A stretch of 64,000 nucleotides of DNA. It comes from UBA11403 sp963784615. GTDB taxonomy: Bacteria; Pseudomonadota; Gammaproteobacteria; Legionellales; Legionellaceae. A program made the position numbers and the translations under genes. The stretch covers positions 563,378-627,377 of the forward strand of contig CAWASG010000002.1 of NCBI GenBank assembly GCA_963784615.1. Reading direction: 5' to 3'. Below, piece after piece: positions 8,619-18,654 of this stretch. The notes under the pieces were generated by a model. That model ran no database searches, had not been told where the DNA came from, and saw only the letters and a list, made by a program, of their open reading frames with translations. Position 1 is the first letter of the stretch. Each line of letters begins with the position of its first letter.

Positions 8619-8736
8619 AAAGGGGGCAAGACCATTTTATGATGTTCCAAACACTCAGCAATCTTAGGATCTTCTAATGCCTATATTGTTTTAACTCTGA
8701 ACTTAGAGCATCATAGAATGGTCTTGACCCCTTTCT
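8619..8736. mobile_element. Full copy of a 115-bp palindromic MITE (family A)
   Basis: AAAGGGGGCAAGACCATTTTATGATG on the left, shortened to AAAGGGGGCAAGACCATT, is mirrored by CATCATAGAATGGTCTTGACCCCTTT on the right. Fragments of the same element recur near 7570, at 27304-27351, 30847-30882 and 33359-33427. The interior (around CTTCTAATGCCTATATTGTT) is shared with the 33359 copy. No gene. Confidence 0.75.
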
Positions 8737-8857
8737 TCTTCCCACAAGTTATTTCTTTCACAAGATCCAGGGGATGGCAATGATCTTGTTATGAAACGTT
8801 TAACTTAATCGCAGTGAGGCAAAGTGTAACGGGGCCACCCTGCGTTCTTTTTCTAGC

Positions 8858-10999
8858 TTAACTATGATAACTAAATCGGCCAAGCGCTGCCGCGCGTCCG
8901 GTTTCATTACGACCAGCAGGCGCACCTCTGTCTAAAGACTGACCACTGCTTTGGGCGGTACCTTCAATGATTGCAATGCGTCTTTCGTGTTCTTTAACCA
9001 CTCGATCAACCTCAGGATCAATTGTCGCACTTTGAGAAACAGTAGCCATTTGCATATCTAGTCGACGCAGGTTCTGTCCTTCTTGATCGAATCTTAGAAA
9101 GAAAGTCAGGCCCCCTCGAGGTATGACACTTGAAGAGCAAACGAATTTATTAACAACGTCAACCTGCTCTCCTTTTGACAAGTAATGTATCGTCTGAGGC
9201 GCCCCCAGAAATGACATAATTGTTTTAAGGATAAAATAGACAGGAATCTGACTCGCCAAGGCACTCTCAATGACATCTTCATACACATTTGCCAAAGAAC
9301 GACCCTTTGTAACATCTAATAAGTCTCTATTTTGAGCATCAACGACATAACTATCGATACTGAATCGTGTAAAAGGTTGCATTTTGCGTGAATACTCCTC
9401 GACAAAATTGGCATCGATTGATTGACTATCCGGTAAAACCATGACTTCGCCATTATCAGCAAAAGATTCTAAAATATCTGTCGTTAAACCACTGCCAACA
9501 CCAACCGCCAAAAATCGAGACGTTTCGCGTTTAACAATACCCTGTTTAATTAACGTATCTCTAACAAGACTAGCGGAACCAGGATTTCCCTTATACCTAT
9601 TGATCTTTGCATATTCAAGATTCGTCGCATGTCCGCCATCAGAAAATACGATGACAATCGTTTGATGATTGTTGTCTTCCATCAATTGTTGTTTTCCTTT
9701 CAGAATGGTTGGATCCGTTACTAACAATCGAGCGACATCATCCAGATTTTCTTGATTCACTCTACAGATCCCTTGAGCCGTATCAAGTACTGCTTGTGCT
9801 TGCATATCTGTACTAAACTCAGAAACCGTACCGCCCCATACATAACCTGCCTTATCTCCATAAGCAATAATATCGATAACATGATTAGGATTTGCTTTCA
9901 GCGGTTCGATAGTATGTTTGGATAATAATTCTGCAATTTTACCTAATCTACTATTTGAGTTCGTTGCTGTCCCCATACTTCCGCTTACATCAACCAGTGC
10001 AATAATGTGTAGAGGACGATCTTGATTGTGGCACTCCACACATGAAAGCGTCATGTGACTTCCCAGTTGGGCATTGCCTGTTATTGGATTGGGGGGTATT
10101 TGTCCTGCTTTGCCCTTTATAGATAGCTTAGATGATTGACCTTGTTGCAATTGTTGCGACGGCAGTTGTGGCACATTATCAACCTCTTTGGCCGCTGCAT
10201 TCACATCCAATTGAGGATGGTGAATCGGTTTCATCAAGAAGGTACTTAATAATGCATACATTGAATAAACATCTGTGCGTATATCAAAATGAAGGCTACC
10301 CAATAGAGCCTTAGAAAAATCATCGTGCATCAATATGCTAACTAAATGCGGTAGTACAAACCTCTTAATTGAATCTGCAATCGTATCGTGTGCTGCCATG
10401 GAATCGGTGGCTTCCTGAATGTTTTTAGTCACCAAAGTAACTAATTTATGTATAGATGAAAGCGCATCCGATAATATTTTTTCATCAAATTGACCACAAC
10501 GAAAACTTAATTTTCGTTTGACTTCCTCTAAGTTTTTTGTAACCGCAGCTAATAGGCGATAGTAATCTAAAATGATCGTGATGCGATTTTGTAGTTCAGG
10601 TGACTCAGAAACAAACCGATTGTTTACCCGGGCTGCATCGTACATATCAAAAACATCACGAAAATCAAATCCCAGTCTAAACAATAACTTAAACACGGTT
10701 GCATGAGGAATAGCATAACAAGTTGCATATCCGGGCTTTTCAGATGAAAGGCTTTTAAAAGGTAACGATATGGATTGAAAGACCGTTTTCAGTGCTTGTA
10801 GTTTTTCTGGGGTTGTCCCCTCTTTGATATAAATGGTTAACCCGATGGGAGCGAGTTCTAGCCAAACAGTTTGCAAGCACTCGTCGATAAGCGCTTCTGA
10901 TGCTCTTAAGTCAGCAATTTTTCTATCGTTTAAAATTGCGCCTAATACAACAGCGGAATATTTAGATACACTTGTAGATATGTCATTAAAGTTAGTCAT
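8858..10999 (-). CDS. Large VWA-domain (MIDAS) protein
   Basis: 713 residues. The N-terminal 300 residues are alpha-helical and unrecognised. A von Willebrand factor A domain follows, with the metal-ion-dependent adhesion site DVSGSMG (Asp337, Ser339, Ser341) and a distal FSDGGHATN (Asp454). Such domains bind a divalent metal and a protein partner. A CxxC pair (SCVECHNQ) sits just before the domain. There is no signal peptide or membrane segment, so it may be cytosolic or exported by a specialised system (inference). The start ATG is preceded by GAGGTGA. No MoxR-type ATPase gene, a frequent VWA partner, is nearby. The next gene upstream (11060-11827) is co-directional and may be co-transcribed. 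Confidence 0.8.
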   Translation of the reverse strand: MTNFNDISTSVSKYSAVVLGAILNDRKIADLRASEALIDECLQTVWLELAPIGLTIYIKEGTTPEKLQALKTVFQSISLPFKSLSSEKPGYATCYAIPHATVFKLLFRLGFDFRDVFDMYDAARVNNRFVSESPELQNRITIILDYYRLLAAVTKNLEEVKRKLSFRCGQFDEKILSDALSSIHKLVTLVTKNIQEATDSMAAHDTIADSIKRFVLPHLVSILMHDDFSKALLGSLHFDIRTDVYSMYALLSTFLMKPIHHPQLDVNAAAKEVDNVPQLPSQQLQQGQSSKLSIKGKAGQIPPNPITGNAQLGSHMTLSCVECHNQDRPLHIIALVDVSGSMGTATNSNSRLGKIAELLSKHTIEPLKANPNHVIDIIAYGDKAGYVWGGTVSEFSTDMQAQAVLDTAQGICRVNQENLDDVARLLVTDPTILKGKQQLMEDNNHQTIVIVFSDGGHATNLEYAKINRYKGNPGSASLVRDTLIKQGIVKRETSRFLAVGVGSGLTTDILESFADNGEVMVLPDSQSIDANFVEEYSRKMQPFTRFSIDSYVVDAQNRDLLDVTKGRSLANVYEDVIESALASQIPVYFILKTIMSFLGAPQTIHYLSKGEQVDVVNKFVCSSSVIPRGGLTFFLRFDQEGQNLRRLDMQMATVSQSATIDPEVDRVVKEHERRIAIIEGTAQSSGQSLDRGAPAGRNETGRAAALGRFSYHS

Positions 11000-11059
11000 T
11001 TCATCACCTCTTCATTATTGGTATTCATTTCTCTATTCTTTGTAACGACTCAACCTACT

Positions 11060-11827
11060 TTATTCAGCGGACCACCGCCCCCTTGGTACAAAAGTACGGC
11101 TAGCCTCATGTTCCTCATGATCAGAATACGCACTTTCATAAACATTTTTATTAAAGGCATCTAAAGCCGAAGGAGTAACTTTCGTTTCAGAGTGACTCGT
11201 AGCTTCTGCAGGAGATAATGGTGCTGTCGTCGTGATTTGAGGGAAAATACCAACGCCGCTGTGGTTAAAACAAAAATCGCTTGCCGCTGAAGCAACGTTA
11301 ACTTCAGATTTCGTCGTTTGATTAAATTTTTGCCCAAGACCGTGTGGCGCTTGAAGGTTTGGTGTTGAGGTTTGTTGTTGTGGTTGCTGTCCAGCTGTCA
11401 TTTGAGCTGCGAAAGAGTGAGATTGTAGAACAATCGGTTGAACCGGGGCATCTTGTCTAACTTCAACAGCCGCTGCCAATGGATCCTGGTTGCCACTGTG
11501 AGCACCGTGTGGAGCTTGAGGCGTAGATGTTACATTTTGCTGTGGCTGTGGCGAATTACTTAGATGCTCACAGAAGTTGGTAATTCCCTTAGTAACCAGA
11601 GCCACAATTGAAAGCACGGCACTAATTGCTATAGGCGAAAAGACGGTTATCAATGCCATAACCGGTGGAGATGCCGCTAAAAATGGCAAAGCCAGCAATC
11701 CCCATCCTCCTGTTAATCCAATCATTAACAATATGGCGCTCGCAACAAAACCAAGTAACATCAATAAACGAAGATTATTGTTTATTTTATTTGGATCAGT
11801 ACTAGGCTTAAAATAGTCGAATATCAT
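11060..11827 (-). CDS. Unrecognised protein with N-terminal membrane segments and Q/P-rich tail
   Basis: About 255 residues. Two or three hydrophobic segments lie in the first 85 residues (LLMLLGFVASAILLMIGLTG, LLALPFLAASPPVMALITVF, ISAVLSIVALV). The remaining 170 residues are low complexity, rich in Gln, Pro, Ala, Ser and Thr, with repeated short phrases such as APHG (three times). A GTG four codons earlier is possible, but ATG 11827 follows a GGGGA and is preferred. It is co-directional with the VWA gene. Function unknown. Confidence 0.6.
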   Translation of the reverse strand: MIFDYFKPSTDPNKINNNLRLLMLLGFVASAILLMIGLTGGWGLLALPFLAASPPVMALITVFSPIAISAVLSIVALVTKGITNFCEHLSNSPQPQQNVTSTPQAPHGAHSGNQDPLAAAVEVRQDAPVQPIVLQSHSFAAQMTAGQQPQQQTSTPNLQAPHGLGQKFNQTTKSEVNVASAASDFCFNHSGVGIFPQITTTAPLSPAEATSHSETKVTPSALDAFNKNVYESAYSDHEEHEASRTFVPRGRWSAE

Positions 11828-12094
11828 TTTTTTCCCCACTAACGTAAAACAAGACCGCCCCTAGAAAAATGAACATACTATTAAGTCATATTTTCTGGAG
11901 CCCACACATAATCGTCATCATTTTTTATATTGACTCGATGATACGTCACTTACTGATCAAATTAAGGGCAACATTGAGTAAAAATAACCTTCAAGCCCAA
12001 ATTATAAGCGATCAAGGCATCTGGAGTCAACTATACTACGCGCGATATTGGATGGCAGGAATAAAAAATGACGCTCGATTTGTTGGTATTTAAA

Positions 12095-12185
12095 CCGAAA
12101 TCCGAGCCGCGACCGTTAGGGAGTGGAGCAGTGTCGGAGCCGGCCGAACTGCTCCACTCCCTAACGGTCGCGGCTCGGATTTCGG
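12095..12185. repeat. Long perfect palindrome (38-bp arms)
   Basis: The left arm CCGAAATCCGAGCCGCGACC... and right arm ...GGTCGCGGCTCGGATTTCGG are perfect inverted copies with a short loop around GTCGGAGCCGGCCGA. A piece of the arm recurs at 1144-1176. Transcribed, it would be a very stable hairpin. There is no T tract and no gene in the 650-bp gap it occupies. Confidence 0.8.
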
Positions 12186-12239
12186 CTATGTATCAACAAG
12201 TTGAGTATTGCCATCGGTCAAAATTAGATTAACAACGTA

Positions 12240-12453
12240 CTAGTACATTGACAGCCTATGTTTGATTAATAAAAAACGAACAACAACTGATCGGGCAAGG
12301 GCACGCACACAGGCGCGGGCACGGGCACGTGAATGAGCGCTACGCGAATCTATAAAATATAAAAACCCGCGAAGCGTACATTCGCGTGCCCGTGTGCGTG
12401 CCCTTGCCCCTGCCCGTTTTTTGTTAATCATAGTTAGGCTGCCAATGTACTAG
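12240..12453. mobile_element. 214-bp MITE-like palindromic element with CTAG borders
   Basis: CTAGTACATTGACAGCCTA at the left is mirrored by TAGGCTGCCAATGTACTAG at the right, and the similarity extends through TTAATMAAAAAACG for about 38 bp. The interior is a GC-rich near palindrome of repeated GGGCACG/CGTGCCC units around a short AT core. CTAG at both ends could be a target duplication. No gene inside. Confidence 0.72.
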
Positions 12454-12487
12454 CTCTATCTGTTTATCCATACATTTCGAACCCTCA

Positions 12488-15400
12488 TCAGGTGTGCTTG
12501 AGTCGGTTAAGCGCTTTGGCGGAGGCATTCTGAGAGTTGATTTTCACATAATCTTCGATTGCACTGATGCTTAGGTCTTGACCTGAAAATACTTTTTTTC
12601 CGAAATCACTGCGACCAATATTACCTAAACAGGACAGAAAACATTCATTTTTGTAGGCGCTCCTAAATGCCTGTACAACCGCCGTTTCACAAGTGGCTAA
12701 ATAGACATCGATATCAGGACAATCAGTTGACTTTTGTGCGCAGGTGTTGAGCGTGTCCTTGTTTTCCGAGAGGAATTTATATAGGTCCAGCAGCCTACCT
12801 GGAGGTAATGTATTTAGGTAATGGTTTGCCTCAGCTGGTGGCAATAAGAGAAATGCGAGGTTATTACATTTCGTTTTAAACTCAAGATGTAAGGCCTGTG
12901 CAAAGGGCAGTTGCGTGACAAGCTTGGCGAACAGCGCTGGAGTTACGGGGCTTGCGGTCAAGGAACTCAAAATGTCATTAATGCGTTTTTTTTCGGTTGG
13001 GGTGCTTTTCAATAGGAGATCCAGTTCCGCCTGCCCCAGTCGATAGTGTTTCAGTAATCCAACGGTTTGGTAAAGTAGTGGATTTTTTGTTTCTACGATG
13101 ACGTCAAGGTACGTTTTAGTCGGATTTTGCTCACTGACCTGCGTTAACAGGTTCATATCCACTAGAGTCAGAACCGCCTTAGAAAAGCAGGCACTGTTAT
13201 CGGATAATAACATTTCAAGGGTTTGCTTCGAAAGCAGGTTGTGCTTGTCTACTTGAACAATGGCTTTACTGATGGCCTCATTGGCTAACATGGCCGCCCG
13301 AAGGGTTGGGGTTATCGCAACGCGGCTCGCGTAAAGTCGAGTTTTTGCTTCTAGTACCAGTAGATAGGATTCATTTTTGCTAAGATGCGTTTGAGCCAGG
13401 GTAACCGATCGAATTGACTGGTATAACGTGTCCGATTGCGCTATCGGGTAGGTGGTTTTTGAAAACTTGTAGAGCACATCGTCGAGGAACGATGGTGATT
13501 TTCGGGTGGCTAAAAACCCTTGTTGACGATAGTCCAGTAATTCGTGAAAACACTTGCGACCGTTTAATAGTGGACATTTTTCCCTCATCAATTTTAACGC
13601 ATACTGCCATAGAAATTGGTCAGTTGGGGTTTTTGGTTTGTATTGACGGTGAGCTAGAGCTTGCATTAATCCAGCTAACATGACTTGGTCACTCGGTGAT
13701 GGCACGGTAGGGCTTGATATGAAGTTGGAAACAAACGCTTTGAGTTCGGTGATTTGTTCGATGCTTGATAAGTTAGCCACACAATATAACTCAGTACCCT
13801 CAATAAGGATGTCCGTTGTGTCTGAAGCGGAGGGGGCGATTCGGAAATAGGGTCCGCAATCACTCCACGTTGTATTGTAGTGACCAAAACTACCTCGGTA
13901 TTCGAGGTGATCGCGCACCTTTTTTCCGATGACGCTATTCATGTGTCCATAGACGAATAGACCTCGGTCTTTATCTTCTGTGTCCAATTTATCCTTATCT
14001 GGAATAAACATGTCATTGCCGAGCCCAAGCTCTTTAAAGAAATCACGAAGGCATTTTCCATTTCGAAAATGGGCTTCTTTTATTTTTTCTAACGACGTAC
14101 CCGCATAAGTCGATATGTACGCGCCAATCTGCATGTCGATATTGTTTTTAAAATCCTCTTTTGCCTTTCCTGCGCATTCCTCGAGGAACGATGGGGGATA
14201 CTCGGCTTTACTACAAATTCCGAACACTTTTCCATATTGGGCTTGATCGGAGTGGCCTAAACCAAATTTTTGGTGGCTTTCATGGACGATTAATGAAATC
14301 GTACCATCCATGATAAACGGCTTCCATTTATCTTCAATTTTTAAATTACGGTGCATGCCGGACGTTGAGTCAATAATAATCGTGATGGGTCTAAGCGGTG
14401 CGCCTTTTTCTGGAATACAGGATGCAATCATTTTATTTAGGTCAGTTCCTGGACAAATCCCACTCCAGGTTGACAGTAAAACAGTGGGGCCACTGGTGAT
14501 GAGATAAATATCACGTTTGGGATTTTTAATTTTCTGCTTGGTTAGGTTGTCGATAGTCGTGAATTCATAATACATATCCCCTTTTTTATGCATCGCAATC
14601 TCATCAGGGGTTAAACCTTCTTGCGCCAGTGTCAGTGCCATCCACATGGCACTGGTACCTGAGTTAGCGGGTATGCCGACAAATTGATAATTTGATGTAT
14701 CGGTTGGGTTATCGATACCAAAGGCGGCTATCTCGTGGTCATAGGTGTCCTTTAGAAAGTCTTCAAAGTTCAGCTTGAGTTGGCCTTTAGCAATGAGTAA
14801 GCCAATTTCATGAGCGAAACAATAGAAGATGAGCGCAAAACGGTCATAGTCATTAGAATGCAATTGGGTTGCGGAATTTAATAAAATCGCCATTCGTTGC
14901 AGCGTGGTTTTATTGATAACATTCATTTCAGGCAAATGGCTTAGCATTCCATGTAAACAAGAAGCCAACAAATGAGTGGGGCACTGTTCATCGGCTGCGA
15001 TACGAGCCAATAGGGGGCAGTATCGCTTCTTTAATTCCGTTATGTTATCCGGTAACCAAGAATCCATGCCATGCAATCTTGGAACTTGAGTAGCAGTATG
15101 GACTGGGTTAGATTGAAATAACGCAGAAGCGACTTTCCAAGGGGAGGCTTTAAAGCCAAACTCGGCCATTTTGTAGGTAAAATTACCTTCAATGCGAAAT
15201 ACTCTAAATATTCTATAGAGCCAATCGTATTTTTGATCATTTTTGTCAATACGAATAAACCCAAATGGACTGGTTGGATCGTTAGGGTTTCTTAAGAGTC
15301 TAACTTTCTCGTTCTTATCGGGATCATAATTCGGAGCATAAGCTTTAAGGATATCTTTGATTTTTAATGTCGTGGAAAAGGTAATCGGGACATAGTTATA

Positions 15401-15835
15401 CAGCTCCGTGTCGAAATTGGGATCAAATTGTTTTAACACGGTTTGAATATCTTTCAGTGACGAAAAAGAATCGGTTCGATAATAAACGGAGTCTGCATGG
15501 GTATTGGGATTTTGAGGGAGAAACGTGGTCGTATTTTTATTAACGTGGGACGCTATTGTCGTACCAAACATTTCTTTTGATAGATTGATATCCTGGATGT
15601 CTTCGAGCATGCTGAGGTAGGTCTCAAATGCTTTACTCGAGAAATTCCTTTGAAATTGAGCTTGGCGCCATGCTTTTTGGATGCGCAAAGCCGCCTGCTG
15701 GCGCTGGTCAGTAGGCGGCTCGGGTTTCTTTATTCCCCTCTGATTTTGAGAGTTAGCAGCCGGAGTAACGGCGGCCGGAAAAGAAACGGTTTGTTGCAAA
15801 TAGGCACGGAGTTGCACCAGCGCTTTATTTGACAT
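12488..15835 (-). CDS. 1115-residue protein: IQ motif and PLP fold type I-like core
   Basis: A giant protein of unrecognised family. The N-terminus (residues 46-64, QQAALRIQKAWRQAQFQRN) closely resembles an IQ calmodulin-binding motif, a eukaryotic feature. The middle has an order of motifs like fold-type I pyridoxal-phosphate enzymes: NSGTSAMWMAL (391-401) as a cofactor-phosphate loop, IIIDSTSG (486-493) as the Asp that pairs with the pyridine nitrogen, and ESHQKFGLGHSD (519-530), where Lys523 would carry the cofactor, as in the cystathionine gamma-synthase type. The C-terminal 400 residues are helical. No signal peptide. The combination suggests an enzyme delivered into a host cell (inference). 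The function assignment is tentative; the gene itself is certain. Confidence 0.8.
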   Translation of the reverse strand: MSNKALVQLRAYLQQTVSFPAAVTPAANSQNQRGIKKPEPPTDQRQQAALRIQKAWRQAQFQRNFSSKAFETYLSMLEDIQDINLSKEMFGTTIASHVNKNTTTFLPQNPNTHADSVYYRTDSFSSLKDIQTVLKQFDPNFDTELYNYVPITFSTTLKIKDILKAYAPNYDPDKNEKVRLLRNPNDPTSPFGFIRIDKNDQKYDWLYRIFRVFRIEGNFTYKMAEFGFKASPWKVASALFQSNPVHTATQVPRLHGMDSWLPDNITELKKRYCPLLARIAADEQCPTHLLASCLHGMLSHLPEMNVINKTTLQRMAILLNSATQLHSNDYDRFALIFYCFAHEIGLLIAKGQLKLNFEDFLKDTYDHEIAAFGIDNPTDTSNYQFVGIPANSGTSAMWMALTLAQEGLTPDEIAMHKKGDMYYEFTTIDNLTKQKIKNPKRDIYLITSGPTVLLSTWSGICPGTDLNKMIASCIPEKGAPLRPITIIIDSTSGMHRNLKIEDKWKPFIMDGTISLIVHESHQKFGLGHSDQAQYGKVFGICSKAEYPPSFLEECAGKAKEDFKNNIDMQIGAYISTYAGTSLEKIKEAHFRNGKCLRDFFKELGLGNDMFIPDKDKLDTEDKDRGLFVYGHMNSVIGKKVRDHLEYRGSFGHYNTTWSDCGPYFRIAPSASDTTDILIEGTELYCVANLSSIEQITELKAFVSNFISSPTVPSPSDQVMLAGLMQALAHRQYKPKTPTDQFLWQYALKLMREKCPLLNGRKCFHELLDYRQQGFLATRKSPSFLDDVLYKFSKTTYPIAQSDTLYQSIRSVTLAQTHLSKNESYLLVLEAKTRLYASRVAITPTLRAAMLANEAISKAIVQVDKHNLLSKQTLEMLLSDNSACFSKAVLTLVDMNLLTQVSEQNPTKTYLDVIVETKNPLLYQTVGLLKHYRLGQAELDLLLKSTPTEKKRINDILSSLTASPVTPALFAKLVTQLPFAQALHLEFKTKCNNLAFLLLPPAEANHYLNTLPPGRLLDLYKFLSENKDTLNTCAQKSTDCPDIDVYLATCETAVVQAFRSAYKNECFLSCLGNIGRSDFGKKVFSGQDLSISAIEDYVKINSQNASAKALNRLKHT

Positions 15836-15992
15836 GAATTGCTCCCCTTAAACATACACACTTTCGCCATTTAATATACACTAAGCGCGCATAGAGGTCA
15901 ATATCAGGCGTATTAGTTGTTAAATATAAATTGAAATGCAACGTAAAGTAATGTACAATAGGTGCTTATTTAAAGAGCAGGAATTTATAATT

Positions 15993-16460
15993 ATGACCAC
16001 TCCCAATTCATCTGCTGTTTCAGCACAGGAAGAGAAAGAAATCTCCTCTTTTTTTCTTTTAAAAATATTGGCTGCTGAACCAACGTCAATAATTGCAACT
16101 AATTTAGTACTGATCGGTGTATTAGGGATTCTTGCTGTAGGACTTGGCGCAGTGATAGGTTTTGCAGCATTAAGTATCTTATCTCCTATTGGTTTATTAG
16201 CTTTCAGTTTAGGTGCTTGTATTGTAGGTGCGCTTCTCGCCCTAGGGGCTTCTTATGCCAACACTAAGCTTGGACGACCTACATTTGAAAAGAATTTGAA
16301 TAACAGGAGAAATGACTCCGCCCGCTTATTTCTATCTATGGAAAATGTGGTGGCTTTGGAAACAAAAAATGCCGAACTCCGACAAGCCATTCTGCAACAA
16401 AATTCTCAAAATGGTGAGCATGAAGACAGTTCCTCTAACTTAGCTATGACTGGACTTTAA
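15993..16460 (+). CDS. Small membrane protein with two Gly/Ala-rich hydrophobic segments
   Basis: 155 residues. Start chosen at ATG 15993 (GAGCAGGAATTTATAATT upstream); an earlier in-frame start would add 19 residues with no support. Residues 30-100 contain two or three adjacent hydrophobic segments (LVLIGVLGILAVGLGAVIGFAAL and LLAFSLGACIVGALLALGASYA, abbreviated). A charged helical tail follows. Similar paired Gly/Ala-rich segments end the proteins at 23124-24902 and 25478-26881. The protein's role is unknown. Confidence 0.55.
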   Translation: MTTPNSSAVSAQEEKEISSFFLLKILAAEPTSIIATNLVLIGVLGILAVGLGAVIGFAALSILSPIGLLAFSLGACIVGALLALGASYANTKLGRPTFEKNLNNRRNDSARLFLSMENVVALETKNAELRQAILQQNSQNGEHEDSSSNLAMTGL

Positions 16461-16535
16461 CCAACTTTAAAGAATCAAGAATAAAATCAATGGCATTCAT
16501 CTTTTTGTTTCACCCAGTGCGCCTGAGGGTCTTAG

Positions 16536-16934
16536 CAAAATGATGCAAAAGTAGATTCTCTAAATGGGCAAAAACCACAATCAGTAAATGTCTCCGTCAA
16601 TATAAATCTTATTGATCAAAAGCTGAAGGAATATATATCTACTCCCTACGCTGGAATTTTTGGTTATGTATTCAAAACTCACAAAGCAGGGGAGCTTGAA
16701 GCCCTGGAAGATCTTATCAAACATAAACGTACAGAAGGCGTAACCACCCTGAGCTTGCTTGATGTTCAAGAGGCGGTAGAATCAGCTAATGATTTTTTCC
16801 ATCACCCTATATATTGGCTGCATATTCGCGCAAATCGGGTCAAATATGTTCTTGAACCAGATAGTCAACCAGATGATGGTACGCTATCTAGTAGAATCTT
16901 AACTGAGATTGGAAAGACATTTAAACCTACATGA
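16536..16934 (+). pseudogene. Start-less 133-codon coding remnant
   Basis: The frame is open from just after a TAG at 16533 to TGA at 16932 and reads as ordinary protein (SVNVSVNINLIDQKLKEYI, YAGIFGYVFKTHKAGELEAL, VTTLSLLDVQEAVESANDFF). It has no usable start codon and directly follows the small membrane protein gene. It may be the 3' part of a longer gene whose reading frame was broken. Family not recognised. Confidence 0.5.
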
Positions 16935-17105
16935 GAGAAGAGTCTAAGAGGGTGTCCGGAAAGTCCATGCCTCCGGCTATCTCACTAATGATTTGTGCAA
17001 AAAATCACCTACACTCCATCGTCATTATCCTAACCTTTGTTTTTTCATATAAAGAAATTAGCAGCGCGATTTCATGTTACGCCAGTCACTTTTGTTGATT
17101 GATTC

Positions 17106-18545
17106 TTAAGGTCTGGCGCTATTTTCCTCGCGTTCATGTTCGCGCGGTGATATTCGTTTAAACATCATGAATGGGGAGGTTGTTGGTGATTGATTAAGCA
17201 TTCGTTCAACGTTATCTATAAAATGTTTAAGGGAGGGTGTCGCTACTTCTTGGAGTTGAGCCCATAACAGGGGAAACTGTTGGGATATCATTTTATAAAA
17301 CTCCCTCGAAAAATCATTATGATGAGGTCGATATATGTTTGAAAAACGAGAGGATTGTGTGGCGATAATGAGTAAATCATCAAGTGTCAAGTTGCGGAAC
17401 GATGAGTACAGGATATTGCGGATCAAGTTGAAATAGAGCTCCTTATTATCTTCTTCATCTTGACTCATGTGATATTCAATTGTTTTTAATGCTTCACTCA
17501 TCGCACTCAAGTTGTCTTGAACATCTCGATTTAATCGATCTAGGTCATTGCTTTGTGGCGTTGGCGAATCTGAAATCATAAATAGATGGTCGTTTTGTTT
17601 CAAAATTTCATCGAATGAGTTTGCAATAATTTCAACGCAGTATGAAGTGGATTGCTTTGTAGCGGGCGGAGTTGTAAGCCTTTCCCAAATTTGCTGCACT
17701 GATACAAGACCGTTGTCGTTATCCTCGAAGTCGTCGATGTATCCAGATGAAAAAATGGCTTCACGAACGCTCGAGCTTAAACGTTGAAGAAATTCATTAA
17801 ACTCATGAATTGCAACCATAGCCGTTCGCCCAGCATCATATTCATCATACCCTTGTCGTCGCCCACCCTCACGGAGGCCATTAATAAGGCGATTAATGGC
17901 TGCGCCAGCCGTATTGCCGAAATATGAAAATGTTTTTCTATCATGTATCGCTCTGATAGCTTGCATCACGCTTGGGTGTCGGGCAATGAGTCGGTCGTAC
18001 TCTTGTGAAGATATAGGCGAAGAAGTTCTTTCTTGCATAAGATAGGGGCGTTTGAAAATAGCATCGCGTTGAGCGAATTCTAATACATCAGTAATAGAAA
18101 TCAATTTTTGCTTGTCATCACTTAGAATGTATTCTCTCAAATCAATTGGGTCGTTCTCAAATATCGTATTGATATAACGTACTTTGTTATCAGGTAGTAA
18201 TGAGGGCATTAGGTGCTGCAGATAATGGGTGGTGTATCCGTATCTTAATCCGCACTTTTGCAATGTTCTCGCCACTTCGATGCACATTTGGTTAATCGGG
18301 CTAACAAAACTATGGCAATAAGTTAAATCCGAGTGATATATGAGTTCCCATCGCTCAAGAAGAAATGATGACAAATGGACATGAATTTTGGAAAGTGGTG
18401 AGTGATGTAATATCCGCCTCAAAAGGAAGAAGCTATATTTAGCTTCAATATAGGCGAGTTGGTTAGGTGGATTGTAATCATCTAATTGACTGAAAAACTC
18501 CGCTAATTTCGTTTTTAAATAATGACATGATTGCGGTGTAAGCAT
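17106..18545 (-). CDS. Unrecognised 479-residue helical protein
   Basis: A complete ORF beginning MLTPQSCHYLKTKLAEFF. It is predicted largely helical and has no signal peptide, membrane segment or motif I can name. The only glycine-rich stretch is FSYFGNTAGAAINRLINGLREGGRRQGYDEY (abbreviated) near residues 210-240. Its size, isolation, and position among other large unrecognised proteins fit the accessory, possibly effector, gene set of this region (inference). It is followed by repeat DNA on both sides. Confidence 0.65.
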   Translation of the reverse strand: MLTPQSCHYLKTKLAEFFSQLDDYNPPNQLAYIEAKYSFFLLRRILHHSPLSKIHVHLSSFLLERWELIYHSDLTYCHSFVSPINQMCIEVARTLQKCGLRYGYTTHYLQHLMPSLLPDNKVRYINTIFENDPIDLREYILSDDKQKLISITDVLEFAQRDAIFKRPYLMQERTSSPISSQEYDRLIARHPSVMQAIRAIHDRKTFSYFGNTAGAAINRLINGLREGGRRQGYDEYDAGRTAMVAIHEFNEFLQRLSSSVREAIFSSGYIDDFEDNDNGLVSVQQIWERLTTPPATKQSTSYCVEIIANSFDEILKQNDHLFMISDSPTPQSNDLDRLNRDVQDNLSAMSEALKTIEYHMSQDEEDNKELYFNLIRNILYSSFRNLTLDDLLIIATQSSRFSNIYRPHHNDFSREFYKMISQQFPLLWAQLQEVATPSLKHFIDNVERMLNQSPTTSPFMMFKRISPREHEREENSARP

Positions 18546-18654
18546 AATTTTTCATTTTTTGAGTGAGTATTGATCCATTATTAGATATTTTTTTTCAGCT
18601 GACAATACTGCACTTCAAGGGTGTGTGTAGCGAATTGTTAAAAAACAAAAAAAA

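Noticed and set aside
11869..12093. A 74-codon frame starting MNILLSHIFW
   Set aside because: No Shine-Dalgarno sequence, no recognisable family, and it ends in the palindrome border.
12240..12431. A 63-codon minus-strand frame rich in Arg-Ala repeats
   Set aside because: It lies entirely inside the GC-rich palindromic element and reflects its repeat structure.
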